This document shows, one piece after another, positions 14,765-26,082 of a DNA stretch of 64,000 nucleotides (its first letter is position 1; each line of letters begins with the position of its first letter). The notes under the pieces were generated by a model. That model was not told where the DNA came from. It saw nothing but the letters and a program-made list of their open reading frames with translations, and did no database searches. The translations under genes and the position numbers were made by a program. The stretch comes from Nocardioides jejuensis (GTDB taxonomy: Bacteria > Actinomycetota > Actinomycetes > Propionibacteriales > Nocardioidaceae): the NCBI RefSeq assembly GCF_004337475.1, contig NZ_SJZJ01000023.1:1-64000 (forward strand), given 5' to 3'.

Positions 14765-16705
14765 GTGACTGGAGTGATTCTCGGGACGACCGACCCCTCG
14801 CGCGCACGGCGTACGGCGGGGGTGATCGCGGCAACCGTGGTCCTTGCCCTGGTCGTGACCGCGTTGCTGGTGCTGCGCTGCGGAGGCCTCCACGGGACGC
14901 AGCGGGCCGATCGGGCCGAGCACGCCTCCGACTCGATCTCGCGCCTGGGTTCGACCCGCTGGCGCATGGCGACGTTCAACGTCCTCGGCTCCGGGCACAC
15001 CGATGGCCCGGGCGCCGACACGACCGGCTACCCCTCGGCGAAGGTCCGCATGGGCAACACGGTCGAGATCCTCAAGCGCGAGGGCCTCAGCATCGTCGGC
15101 TTCCAGGAGATGCGCCTGGACCAGTACGACGAGTTCAACGACCTCACCGGCACGGGATGGGACGTGTGGCCCGAGCGGCCGACCAACACGACCGTCTTCG
15201 CGCAGCGCCACATCGCCAACACCCTCGCGTGGCGGACGAGCACCTGGAAGGCCGTCCGCCAGGAGTACGCCCAGATCCGCTACATCAACGACGAGTCGAC
15301 CGTGAACTACCCCGTCGTCTGGTTGAAGAACCGGGTCACCGGGCAGACCGTGATCGCGGCCAACTTCCACAACGTCTCGGACAAGTTCACCGACGAGATC
15401 GCCGGCGGCTCCGTGAAGCGCCGCGCCGAGGAGGTCGGCGACGAGATCGCCCTGGCCAACCGGTTGCGCGCGGAGAACCCGGATGTGCCGATCCTCTTCT
15501 CCGGCGACTTCAACGAGCGCGAGACCTTCTTCTGCCGGATCGCCGCCGCCACCGCGCTGCGTGCCGCCAACGGCGGATGGGCCACCTCGACGGGCTGCCA
15601 GCCGCCGTCGGCCCCGCTCCCCGTCGACTGGCTGCTCGGCACGACCCCGGCGACGTTCAGCGGCTGGACCCGCTTGCGCGACTCCCTCGTGAAGCAGACG
15701 ACCGACCACCCCGTCGTCATCGCCCAGGTCGCCGTGCCGCCCGCCGTCGACGTGACCGCGCCGGTCGACCACGTCGTCCTGGTCTCCCTCGAGGGGGTCC
15801 GCTCCAAGACCATCGCTGCCCTGGGCGCGTCGGCGAGCGGCTTCAACCGCCTGCGCAAGTACGGCGCCTCCACCCTCAACGCCCGCACCGTCGAACGGAC
15901 GACGAGCCTCAGCAACGTCACGTCCATGCTGACCGGTCGGCCGGTGAGCACCAGCATCGGCGGCCACGGCGTTGTCGACGGAACGTCGGCCACCACCGTG
16001 CACCAGACCGCGGGGCGGTACGTCGCGAGCGTCATGGACCTGGTCCACGACCGGGGCCTGCGCACCGCCCTCTTCACGAACGACCCCCGCGCCGCGATCC
16101 TCGACCGCTCGTGGAACGCAGCCAACGGGGCGTCCGACCTCAACTGGACGAACAACGGCCGCGACAAGATCAGCACCTACGGCTACTACGCCCGGCCTGG
16201 CGGCACGGCCGGAGCCCTCTACCGGAGTCTCGTCGGCAGCTCGCCCGCAGCGTTCACGTACGGCCAGCTCTCCCTGGCCGACGACGTGGGCCACGCCTCG
16301 GGGTTCAGCTCGGATGCCTACCGGTCCGCGGTGATCCAGGTGTCGAAGCAGGTCAACCAGATCGTCGACGCGATCGACGCGAACCCCGTGCTGGCCGGTC
16401 ACACCCTGCTCATCGTGGCGGGTGAGCACGGCGGTTCGGGCACCAGCCACCTGAGCCACGACGTCCTCGCCAACGTGCGGGTGCCGCTCTTCGTGCGCGG
16501 TCCGGGCGTGCCCAAGGGCGCCGATCTCTACGCCATGAACCCGAACTACGTGGACCCCGGATCGGGCATCCCGGGGTATCACGGCGGTCAGCCGATCCGG
16601 CCCGCGATGATCGCCGATCTGGCCACAGCCGTCCTCACCCTTCCGGCGGTCCCGGGCAGCACGATGAACACGCAGCAGAACTTCACGGTCTTCGGGGCGC
16701 CGTGA
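14765..16705 (+). CDS. Membrane-anchored EEP nuclease / type I phosphodiesterase fusion
   Basis: A 646-residue protein with one N-terminal membrane segment (residues 18-38) and an extracytoplasmic body. Residues about 67-325 form an endonuclease/exonuclease/phosphatase domain with its catalytic set: Asn72, Glu115 (FQEMR), Asp248 and Asn250 (SGDFNE), and Asp314-His315 (TDHPVV). Residues about 333-646 form an alkaline-phosphatase-superfamily domain of the type I phosphodiesterase kind (ADDVGH, then RVPLFVRGPGV). In that domain the usual metal-ligand Asp is Glu at residue 343 (SLEGV) and again in GEHGG, and the nucleophile position is Ser381 rather than Thr. Likely an extracellular phosphodiesterase for lipid head groups or polymers. 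Alternative starts: ATG 14702, GTG 14774. Confidence 0.8.
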   Translation: MTGVILGTTDPSRARRTAGVIAATVVLALVVTALLVLRCGGLHGTQRADRAEHASDSISRLGSTRWRMATFNVLGSGHTDGPGADTTGYPSAKVRMGNTVEILKREGLSIVGFQEMRLDQYDEFNDLTGTGWDVWPERPTNTTVFAQRHIANTLAWRTSTWKAVRQEYAQIRYINDESTVNYPVVWLKNRVTGQTVIAANFHNVSDKFTDEIAGGSVKRRAEEVGDEIALANRLRAENPDVPILFSGDFNERETFFCRIAAATALRAANGGWATSTGCQPPSAPLPVDWLLGTTPATFSGWTRLRDSLVKQTTDHPVVIAQVAVPPAVDVTAPVDHVVLVSLEGVRSKTIAALGASASGFNRLRKYGASTLNARTVERTTSLSNVTSMLTGRPVSTSIGGHGVVDGTSATTVHQTAGRYVASVMDLVHDRGLRTALFTNDPRAAILDRSWNAANGASDLNWTNNGRDKISTYGYYARPGGTAGALYRSLVGSSPAAFTYGQLSLADDVGHASGFSSDAYRSAVIQVSKQVNQIVDAIDANPVLAGHTLLIVAGEHGGSGTSHLSHDVLANVRVPLFVRGPGVPKGADLYAMNPNYVDPGSGIPGYHGGQPIRPAMIADLATAVLTLPAVPGSTMNTQQNFTVFGAP

Positions 16706-16710
16706 CCCAC

Positions 16711-16716
16711 TACCGT
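16711..16716 (+). promoter_or_regulatory. Leaderless -10 (TACCGT)
   Basis: TACCGT, 8 nt before the GTG at 16725. Confidence 0.4.
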
Positions 16717-16724
16717 TGGCTGAC

Positions 16725-17978
16725 GTGAGCACCTCGCCCTCTCGCGTCTTCGTCGCCCGCCTCGCCGGGCTGCCGATCTTCGACCCCCTGGGCGACCAGG
16801 TCGGCAAGGTCCGCGACGTCGTCGTGACCATGCGCACCGACGGCCGCCAGCCGCGCGTTCTCGGCCTCGTCGTCGAGGTGCTCGGCCGCAAGCGGGTCTT
16901 CGTGCCGATGACCCGCGTGACCAGTGTCGACAGCGGTCAGGTGCACACCACGGGTCTGGTCAACATGCGCCGCTTCGAGCAGCGCAGCACCGAGACGCTC
17001 GTCGTCGGCGAGATGCTCGACCGCCATGTCACCGTGGTCGGCAGCGGGGTCGCCGGCACCGTCTACGACGTCGCGATGGAGCAGGGCCGCGCCCGTGACT
17101 GGGTGCTCTCCCGGGTCGCGATCCAGGAGGCCGGCAAGGGCCTGCGACGCCGCGGGCAGAGCCACGTCCTGGAGTGGGACGAGGTCGTCGGTCTCGCCCA
17201 CGCCCACGCCGCCCAGGGCGCCACGCACCTGCTCGCCTCGCTGAGCGAGATGCGCCCCGCCGACGCGGCCAACATCATCCACGACCTGCCCCCCGAGCGG
17301 CGTACGGCTGTCGTCGCGGGCATGGACGACGAGCGCCTCGCCGACGTCCTCGAGGAGCTCCCCGAGGAGGACCAGGTCGAGATCCTCGAGCGCCTCGACT
17401 CCGAGCGCGCCGCCGACGTCCTCGAGGAGATGTCCCCCGACGACGCGGCCGACCTGATCGCCGACCTCTCCCCCGAGACGGCCGCCACCCTGCTCGAGCT
17501 GATGGAGCCGGAGGAGGCCGAGGACGTCAAGCGCCTCCTGTCGTACGGCGAGGAGACGGCCGGCGGCATGATGACGGTCGAGCCCGTGATCCTCGGCCCG
17601 GACGCGACGATCGCGGACGCACTGGCCCACGTGCGCAACCCGGACCTGACGCCGTCCCTGGCCTCGCTCGTCTACATCTGCCGCGCCCCGCTCGAGCCGC
17701 CCACGGGTCGTCTCCTCGGCGTCGCCCACATCCAGCGCCTGCTCCGCGAGCCCCCGTCGACCCTGGTCGCCGCTGCACTCGATGCCGGGCTCGACCCGCT
17801 GCGCGTCGACGCCTCGATCCAGGACGTCGCGGCACACCTCGCGACGTACAACCTCGTGGCGGCGCCCGTCGTCGACGACGAAGGCCGCCTGCTGGGCGCG
17901 GTCACCGTCGACGACCTCCTCGACCACATGCTCCCCTCCGGCTGGCGCGACCAGCGCGATCCGGGAGGGCGCCGATGA
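16725..17978 (+). CDS. PRC-barrel / MgtE-N / CBS domain protein
   Basis: A 417-residue soluble protein. The first 160 residues contain two PRC-barrel-like beta segments (for example LPIFDPLGDQVGKVRDVVV). An MgtE N-terminal superhelix follows, with acidic repeats such as DVLEELPEEDQVEILERL, and a CBS pair lies at the C-terminus (APVVDDEGRLLGAVTVDDLL). The transmembrane Mg2+ channel of real MgtE is absent, so this is a cytosolic sensor-like relative and not a transporter. It forms an operon with the DUF1003 gene through a 4-nt ATGA overlap. The same order (MgtE-N, DUF1003, Mrp, TatB) recurs in actinobacteria. Confidence 0.87.
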   Translation: MSTSPSRVFVARLAGLPIFDPLGDQVGKVRDVVVTMRTDGRQPRVLGLVVEVLGRKRVFVPMTRVTSVDSGQVHTTGLVNMRRFEQRSTETLVVGEMLDRHVTVVGSGVAGTVYDVAMEQGRARDWVLSRVAIQEAGKGLRRRGQSHVLEWDEVVGLAHAHAAQGATHLLASLSEMRPADAANIIHDLPPERRTAVVAGMDDERLADVLEELPEEDQVEILERLDSERAADVLEEMSPDDAADLIADLSPETAATLLELMEPEEAEDVKRLLSYGEETAGGMMTVEPVILGPDATIADALAHVRNPDLTPSLASLVYICRAPLEPPTGRLLGVAHIQRLLREPPSTLVAAALDAGLDPLRVDASIQDVAAHLATYNLVAAPVVDDEGRLLGAVTVDDLLDHMLPSGWRDQRDPGGRR

Positions 17979-18502
17979 GCACCACCCCGAAGCGCCTCGA
18001 CCTCCCCCGCGACAAGCGGCGGTCGCTGCGCGCCCGCGCGCTGAACACCGAGGACTTCGGCGTCTTCGCGGAGAAGTTCGCCCGGTTCATGGGCACGGCG
18101 AAGTTCCTGATCTGGATGACCGTCTTCGTCGTCATCTGGCTCGGCTGGAACACCATGGCGCCGAAGGACCTCCGCTTCGACCCGTACTCCTTCACGTTCC
18201 TGACGCTGATCCTCAGCCTGCAGGCGTCGTACGCCGCTCCCCTCATCCTTCTCGCGCAGAACCGCCAGGAGCAGCGCGACAAGGTGATCGCGGAGCAGGA
18301 CCGGCAGGCCAACGCCCGGGCGCACGCCGACATGGAGTTCCTGGCCCGCGAAGTCGCCTCGCTCCGCATGTCCGTCGGCGAGGTCGCGACCCGCGACTTC
18401 CTCCGCGGTGAGCTCCGGTCCTTCCGCGAGGACCTGCTCGACGGCCTGGCCGAGCAGTTCACGGAGCTGCCCGAGGCCGGCGACGAGGACCACGTCCGCT
18501 GA
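17975..18502 (+). CDS. DUF1003 family membrane protein
   Basis: A 175-residue protein with two central transmembrane helices (FLIWMTVFVVIWLGW and FTFLTLILSLQASYAAPLIL) joined by a short loop containing FDPYSF. These are hallmarks of DUF1003. A C-terminal cytosolic helical tail follows the typical AQNRQEQRDK boundary. Function unknown; the link with an MgtE-N/CBS partner suggests an ion-related membrane role, which is an inference from coupling only. Confidence 0.9.
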   Translation: MSTTPKRLDLPRDKRRSLRARALNTEDFGVFAEKFARFMGTAKFLIWMTVFVVIWLGWNTMAPKDLRFDPYSFTFLTLILSLQASYAAPLILLAQNRQEQRDKVIAEQDRQANARAHADMEFLAREVASLRMSVGEVATRDFLRGELRSFREDLLDGLAEQFTELPEAGDEDHVR

Positions 18503-18545
18503 TCCTGCGTCCTGACCGGTGGCGGGAGTGCCGCGGGTGACCACG

Positions 18546-18551
18546 TACGCT
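18546..18551 (+). promoter_or_regulatory. Leaderless -10 (TACGCT)
   Basis: TACGCT, 8 nt before the mrp ATG at 18560. Confidence 0.45.
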
Positions 18552-18559
18552 TGGACACC

Positions 18560-19705
18560 ATGAGCACCCCCACCCTCGAGCAGGTCAACGCCGCGCTGGC
18601 GACGGTCAACGACCCCGAGATCAAGCGCCCCATCACCGAGATCGGCATGGTCGGCTCCGTCGACATCACGGACGCCGGCGAGGTCACGGTCGGGATCCTG
18701 CTGACGGTGGCGGGTTGTCCGATGAAGGACACGCTCACGCGCGACGTCACCGCCGCGGTCTCGAAGGTCGCGGGCGTCTCTGGCGTCGCCGTCGACATGG
18801 GCGTCATGGACGCCGACCAGCGCGCGAAGCTCAACGAGACGCTCCGCAACGGCAACGCCCAGCGCGAGATCCCCTTCGCAAAGCCGGGCTCTCTCACCAA
18901 GGTCTACGCGATCGCCTCGGGCAAGGGCGGCGTCGGCAAGTCCTCGATGACGGCCAACCTGGCCATCGCGCTCGCGAAGCAGGGCCTCAAGGTCGGCGTC
19001 GTCGACGCCGACATCTACGGCCACTCGATCCCGGCCATGCTCGGCGTCGCGGACTCGCGCCCGACCCAGGTCGACGACCTGATCATGCCGGTGCCGACCG
19101 CCTCGGGTGTCTCCGTCATCTCCGTCGGCATGCTGAAGCCGAAGCGCGAGCAGGTCATCGCCTGGCGCGGCCCGATGCTCGACCGCGCCCTCGTCCAGAT
19201 GCTCGCCGACGTCTACTGGGGCGACCTCGACGCCCTTCTCCTCGACCTTCCGCCGGGCACCGGTGACATCGCAATCTCGCTGGGCCAGCACCTGCCCAAC
19301 GCCGAGGTCCTGGTCATCACGACGCCGCAGGAGGCCGCTGCCGAGGTCGCCGAGCGCGCCGGCACGATGGCCTCGATGATGCACCAGCGCGTCGTCGGCG
19401 TCGTCGAGAACATGTCGTGGATGGACCTGCCCGACGGCTCCCGCATCGAGCCGTTCGGCTCTGGTGGCGGCCAGCGTGTGGCGGAGACGCTCTCGCAGCG
19501 CTTCGGCTACGAGGTGAAGCTGCTCGGCCAGGTGCCGCTCGACCCGTCCCTGCGCGAGGGTGGCGACGCCGGCAAGCCGGTCGTCGAGTCCGACCCGACG
19601 TCCGCGGGTGCGCAGGCGATCACCGCGATCGCCTCGGCCCTCTCCGGCCGTGGTCGCAACCTCGCGGGCATGCAGCTCGGCCTGACGCCGTCCAACAAGT
19701 TCTGA
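18560..19705 (+). CDS. mrp: Mrp/NBP35-family ATPase (iron-sulfur carrier)
   Basis: A 381-residue protein with an N-terminal MIP18/DUF59 domain (residues 1-90, including VAGCPMKDTL) and a P-loop ATPase domain with Walker A GKGGVGKSSM near residue 120 and LLLDLPPGTGD as Walker B. Mrp/NBP35 proteins bind and deliver Fe-S clusters as dimers. The CxxC pair that bridges the cluster in canonical members, normally just after ENMS, is missing here (ENMSWMDLPDG). This is also what I recall for mycobacterial Mrp, so the function may differ from classic carriers. Confidence 0.9.
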   Translation: MSTPTLEQVNAALATVNDPEIKRPITEIGMVGSVDITDAGEVTVGILLTVAGCPMKDTLTRDVTAAVSKVAGVSGVAVDMGVMDADQRAKLNETLRNGNAQREIPFAKPGSLTKVYAIASGKGGVGKSSMTANLAIALAKQGLKVGVVDADIYGHSIPAMLGVADSRPTQVDDLIMPVPTASGVSVISVGMLKPKREQVIAWRGPMLDRALVQMLADVYWGDLDALLLDLPPGTGDIAISLGQHLPNAEVLVITTPQEAAAEVAERAGTMASMMHQRVVGVVENMSWMDLPDGSRIEPFGSGGGQRVAETLSQRFGYEVKLLGQVPLDPSLREGGDAGKPVVESDPTSAGAQAITAIASALSGRGRNLAGMQLGLTPSNKF

Positions 19706-19724
19706 CCGGCTCATCGGGTCCGGC

Positions 19725-19730
19725 TAGGCT
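19725..19730 (+). promoter_or_regulatory. Leaderless -10 (TAGGCT)
   Basis: TAGGCT, 6 nt before the tatB GTG at 19737. Confidence 0.5.
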
Positions 19731-19736
19731 GCCCGC

Positions 19737-20066
19737 GTGTTCGACATCGGTCTGGGCGAGCTCGTCGTCATCGCCCTCGTGGTGGTCGTGGTCATGGGCC
19801 CCGACCGGCTGCCGGAGTTCGCCGCACAGGCAGGTCGTTTCGTCCGCCGCCTGAAGAAGTACGCCGACGCTGCTCGCGACGACCTGCGCCGCGAGCTCGG
19901 CCCGGAGTACGCCGACCTGGAGCTGCGCGACCTCGACCCGCGGCGGATCGTGCGCCAGCACCTCACAGACGCGCTGCGCGACGACCCGGCCGACGAGCCG
20001 GTCCGCGATGGCCTGCGACCGCTGGAGCCCGGCGAGCGGCCCCCGTACGACACCGACGCAACCTGA
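19737..20066 (+). CDS. tatB: Sec-independent protein translocase TatB
   Basis: A 109-residue protein with the TatA/B architecture: a short N-terminal membrane helix (LGELVVIALVVVVVMGP), the hinge PDRLPEFA, then an amphipathic helix and a charged cytosolic tail. TatB forms the twin-arginine signal receptor with TatC. TatB is favoured over TatA because of the MFDIGLGEL-type N-terminus and the PDRLP hinge; tatA and tatC are not in the window. Confidence 0.88.
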   Translation: MFDIGLGELVVIALVVVVVMGPDRLPEFAAQAGRFVRRLKKYADAARDDLRRELGPEYADLELRDLDPRRIVRQHLTDALRDDPADEPVRDGLRPLEPGERPPYDTDAT

Positions 20067-20095
20067 GGCGGCCTGAGACCTCCGCCGGCGCCGCC

Positions 20096-20623
20096 TCATC
20101 GGCGTACGGCTGCCAGCGCGGACCAGGCGACCACCACTGGCTGCCCCGCGTCAGGGTGCACCTCGACGAAGTCCGCACCGACGCGACCCACGCGACCCTC
20201 CACCCGGCTTCCGGAGCGCAGGCGGAGCACTGCTCGCTCCCCTGCCAGCCCGCGCAACGCTGACCCGAGGCCGAGACGGGACGTCACGGGCCAGGCCTCG
20301 GGCGCGACCGCGCCCGGGGCGACACCTCGGGCAGTCTCCACCGCATCGAGCAGCACGAGCCACGACACCCCGCCAGCCTCGATGAGGCACCAGCCGTCGG
20401 CCACGCGCACGAGCTCGCCGGACAGCGGACCGACGTCCTGCACGACGAGGTGGATCTCCTGGCCACAGCTCGCCATCAGCCGCGCCGCCAGCGAGACCCG
20501 GGCGTACTCGGCGCGGGCCCGCTCCTCGACCTCGAGGTGGCGCTCGGCCGTCCAGGCGCCGGACGCCTCCTGCTCCAGCTCATCGAGGAAGGTCGCCAGC
20601 CGGCGGTCGTGGTCATGGGTCAT
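20096..20623 (-). CDS. Conserved hypothetical protein with two Sm-like beta repeats
   Basis: A 175-residue soluble protein. After a charged N-terminal helix (residues 1-45) there are two similar beta-rich segments, one reading GELVRVADGWCLIE and the other EGRVGRVGADFVEV. Each has the G-x-V-x-R-V-x-x-D pattern of small Sm/Hfq-like barrels. The resemblance is by eye and no family name is assigned. RBS GGGAGG stands 6 nt before the ATG. Divergent from the LysM gene; a gene in this place recurs next to Rv3235-like genes in related genomes. Confidence 0.6.
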   Translation of the reverse strand: MTHDHDRRLATFLDELEQEASGAWTAERHLEVEERARAEYARVSLAARLMASCGQEIHLVVQDVGPLSGELVRVADGWCLIEAGGVSWLVLLDAVETARGVAPGAVAPEAWPVTSRLGLGSALRGLAGERAVLRLRSGSRVEGRVGRVGADFVEVHPDAGQPVVVAWSALAAVRR

Positions 20624-20674
20624 CTGCCACCTCCCGAGTGGTGTCGCACCCCATGAAACCTGTGTACGACAACC

Positions 20675-20703
20675 TTGACAATGCCCGAGAACCGACGTGT
20701 AGT
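20675..20703 (+). promoter_or_regulatory. Sigma70-type promoter for the LysM gene
   Basis: A consensus -35 TTGACA (20675-20680), a 17-nt spacer and a weak -10 TGTAGT (20698-20703). Transcription would begin near 20710, which places the ATG at 20744 downstream with a short leader. Confidence 0.45.
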
Positions 20704-20743
20704 GATGCAAACACACGCAAACGAACGGATCGGGGTCGTTCTC

Positions 20744-21355
20744 ATGTCTCGGGAGTCTCGGCGCGCACCCGCCCTCAGGTGCCTTCTCGTCTGGTCTGCG
20801 GTCAGCGCGGTGACCGCCGCACTGCTCGCACTGATGCACCACGACATCGCCCGCACACGCGACACGCTCCTCCTCCGGAGCGAGCCCGGCGACTTCGCCG
20901 ACGTCCTCGGGGCAGCAGCGACCGTGGCGGTCGGAGTGTGCGCCGTCTGGCTCTGGTGCATCACGACGGCCGCGACGCTCGAGGCGTTGCACGGAGTCCA
21001 CGACGTCGAGCTGAGCGGTCTCCGCGGAGGCGTGCGCCGCCTGGTGCTCGCCGGTTGTGGCGTGGCCCTGGCGGCCGCGATCACGCCGGCGCAGGCCGAC
21101 GACCTGAGCACCGTTGCCGGTCAGCCGCCGCAGCCCCTCGCCGCGAGCGCCCCTGCGCCGGCTCCCGGCCACACCGTGCATGCCGGGGAGTCGCTCTGGT
21201 CGATCAGCGCCGACCGCCTCGGTCCGCACGCGACGGATGCCGACATCACCCGCGAGTGGCACACCCTCTGGCAGGCCAACGCCGCCACCATCGGCGACGA
21301 CCCGGACGTCATCGAGCCGGGTCAGCACCTCCAGATGCCGGAGTCGCTCCGATGA
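20744..21355 (+). CDS. LysM domain membrane protein
   Basis: A 203-residue protein with two membrane segments in its first half (LLVWSAVSAVTAALLALM and AAATVAVGVCAVWLWCI), a third hydrophobic stretch ending in ITPAQA, and a C-terminal LysM domain (about residues 147-203) opening with HTVHAGESLWSISADRLG. LysM binds N-acetylglucosamine-containing glycans, so the domain should contact peptidoglycan outside the membrane. The start at 20744 is preferred because of the promoter position; ATG 20705 is possible. The downstream Rv3235-like gene overlaps its stop by 4 nt. Confidence 0.82.
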   Translation: MSRESRRAPALRCLLVWSAVSAVTAALLALMHHDIARTRDTLLLRSEPGDFADVLGAAATVAVGVCAVWLWCITTAATLEALHGVHDVELSGLRGGVRRLVLAGCGVALAAAITPAQADDLSTVAGQPPQPLAASAPAPAPGHTVHAGESLWSISADRLGPHATDADITREWHTLWQANAATIGDDPDVIEPGQHLQMPESLR

Positions 21356-21879
21356 GCGCCGCGGCCGCCGAGCGCGTCTGGGCTCCCGCACCCCTCCGGG
21401 TCGTGCAGGAGACGCTCGACCTCGAGGGTGGCACCCTCGACCGGACCTCGTCGCGCCTCGGCTCCCCCGTCGTGCCCGAGACGTCCGTGCTGCGGGGCGC
21501 CGACGCGGTCGTCGTCGTTCCCGCCGTACGCCGCGACGTGCACCGCTGGGCGCTCGCCTTCGGCCAGGCAGCCGTCGAGACGGTCCTGGGAGACCGCCCG
21601 ACGTCGCAGCTACTGCGCTGGACCACGCCATCCGTCCACCGCGAGCTCTCCTACCGCGCCCGGGTCGTCGCACAGGCGACCCTGCGCCAGGCGGGCGGCC
21701 ACGGCCAGCGGCGCCCCTCGGTGCGGCCGCAGGTGCGTCAGGCGCGGGTCTGCTTCGTGGATGCGGGCGTCGCGGAGGTCGCCCTCACCGTGCAGTACGG
21801 TCCCCGGCTCCGTGCACTGGCGGCCCGCCTCGAGCTGCGCGACGGCCGCTGGCTCTGCACGGTCCTCGAGTTCGCCTGA
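21352..21879 (+). CDS. Rv3235 family protein
   Basis: A 175-residue protein with the Rv3235-family layout: a disordered N-terminus, a helix bearing WALAFGQAAVETVLGDRPTSQLLRW and a C-terminal beta sheet (ARVCFVDAGVAEVALTVQYG, then ALAARLELRDGRWLCTVLEF). The fold resembles NTF2-like or SecA-accessory proteins, but the role is unknown. Homologs sit beside secA in actinobacteria, as here, although this gene is convergent to secA. Coupled to the LysM gene by ATGA. Confidence 0.85.
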   Translation: MSAAAAERVWAPAPLRVVQETLDLEGGTLDRTSSRLGSPVVPETSVLRGADAVVVVPAVRRDVHRWALAFGQAAVETVLGDRPTSQLLRWTTPSVHRELSYRARVVAQATLRQAGGHGQRRPSVRPQVRQARVCFVDAGVAEVALTVQYGPRLRALAARLELRDGRWLCTVLEFA

Positions 21880-21899
21880 CCAGCCAGGCTGCAGAGACA

Positions 21900-21940
21900 A
21901 CAGCGCCGTCCGGAGGTGGGGTCCCTCCGGACGGCGCTGT
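21900..21940. terminator. Bidirectional terminator between the Rv3235-like gene and secA
   Basis: A perfect 17-bp stem (21900-21916 with 21924-21940), 7-nt loop TGGGGTC, between the convergent stops at 21879 and 21961. Confidence 0.85.
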
Positions 21941-21960
21941 CCAGTCAGCTCAGGGTCAGG

Positions 21961-24789
<2,829 letters not shown>

Positions 24790-24852
24790 TGAGGTCGCTC
24801 CTGGTGAAGTCGTCGGGAAACGCGGGTCATGCTACCCGCGTCACAAACAGGG

Positions 24853-26073
24853 TCAGCCCCGTCCTGCAGCCAGCGCCACCGTGAGGGCCGGAGCAAGGTC
24901 GCCGCGCGCCCCCACCTCGATGTCACCGAGGCCCAGCCAGCCGGCGAGGCGGCGGAGCTCGGTCGCGAGCTCCTCGGCGGTCTCCCCCGGGGCATCCGGC
25001 TCCGAGAACGCTCCGGGCACCAGCAGCGTGCCCGTCGCGCGGTCCGCCTTGAGGTCGACGCGAGCCACCGGACGGTCGCCCAACAGGAACGGGAGGACGT
25101 AGTAGCCGTGCACACGCTGGGGCTCGGGCACATAGATCTCGATGCGGTAGCGGAAGTCGAAGAGCGCCTCCGCGCGCGCCCGCTCCCACACCACCGGGTC
25201 GAACGGGCTGAGCAGCGTGCGCGCCCTGACCCTGCGCGGCACGCGCGCCTCCCGGTGGAGGTACGCCGGGCGGCGCCACCCCTCGACCGTCACCGGCAGC
25301 AGCTCCCCGGCCTCGACGAGGTCGGCGACGGCGGCACGCGTGTCGGCGACACCCATCCGGTAGTAGTCGCGCAGGCACTGCTCGGTGGCCACGCCGTGGC
25401 TGACCGCAGCCCGCCGGATCAGCTCGCGGTGCGCGTCGGTCGGGGTCGGCGTCGGCGTCTCGAGCACGTGTCGGGGCAGCACCCGCTCGGGGACGTCGTA
25501 CAGCCGCTCGAAGGAGCCGTTGCGCCCGGCGACGGTGAGGTCGCCGGCGTAGAAGAGGAACTCGAGGGCCTTCTTGACCTCCGACCAGTTCCAGCCCCAG
25601 TGGTCCTTGGTGCGCTCCGCGCCGCCGGTGAGGTCGGCGTCGATCTGGCGGGCGCTGCGGGCACCGCGCTCACGGACATCGGCCAGCACGTCGCGGACCA
25701 GGTCCGGCCGCTCGCGCGCGATCGAGCGGGGACCGCCCCAGGCGCGCTCATGGGCACGGGCCATCCGGTGCTGCATGTGCGGCCAGAGGTCGACCGGCAT
25801 GTAGGCAGCTTCGTGGGCCCAGTACTCCACGAGGCGCCGCGGCCGCTCCTGCGCCGCGCGTCGCAGGAGCTCGGTGTCGTAGGGCCCCATCCGCGCGTAG
25901 AGCGGCATGAACTGGGCACGCTGCAACACGTTGACTGAGTCGATCTGCAGCACGCCCGTGCGGCTGAGCACGCGATCGAGGGTGCGCAGCGTGGGCTGCG
26001 CATGCGGCGGATCGAGAAAGCCCTGGGCGGCCAGCGCGACCCGACGGGCCTGGGCCCGACTCAGCGACTCCAC
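24853..26073 (-). CDS. YcaQ-type winged-helix DNA glycosylase
   Basis: A 406-residue protein of the crosslink-repair DNA glycosylase YcaQ (AlkX/AZL) family. It has tandem winged-helix folds, with the characteristic QIDSVNVLQRA segment near residue 43 carrying the catalytic Gln-x-Asp motif, then YWAHEAAYMP. The family removes bulky or crosslinked alkylated bases. The GTG start is preceded by the hexamer TAAGCA at 6 nt. It lies between secA and a response regulator on the same strand. Confidence 0.87.
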   Translation of the reverse strand: MESLSRAQARRVALAAQGFLDPPHAQPTLRTLDRVLSRTGVLQIDSVNVLQRAQFMPLYARMGPYDTELLRRAAQERPRRLVEYWAHEAAYMPVDLWPHMQHRMARAHERAWGGPRSIARERPDLVRDVLADVRERGARSARQIDADLTGGAERTKDHWGWNWSEVKKALEFLFYAGDLTVAGRNGSFERLYDVPERVLPRHVLETPTPTPTDAHRELIRRAAVSHGVATEQCLRDYYRMGVADTRAAVADLVEAGELLPVTVEGWRRPAYLHREARVPRRVRARTLLSPFDPVVWERARAEALFDFRYRIEIYVPEPQRVHGYYVLPFLLGDRPVARVDLKADRATGTLLVPGAFSEPDAPGETAEELATELRRLAGWLGLGDIEVGARGDLAPALTVALAAGRG

Positions 26074-26082
26074 GCGCGCTGC

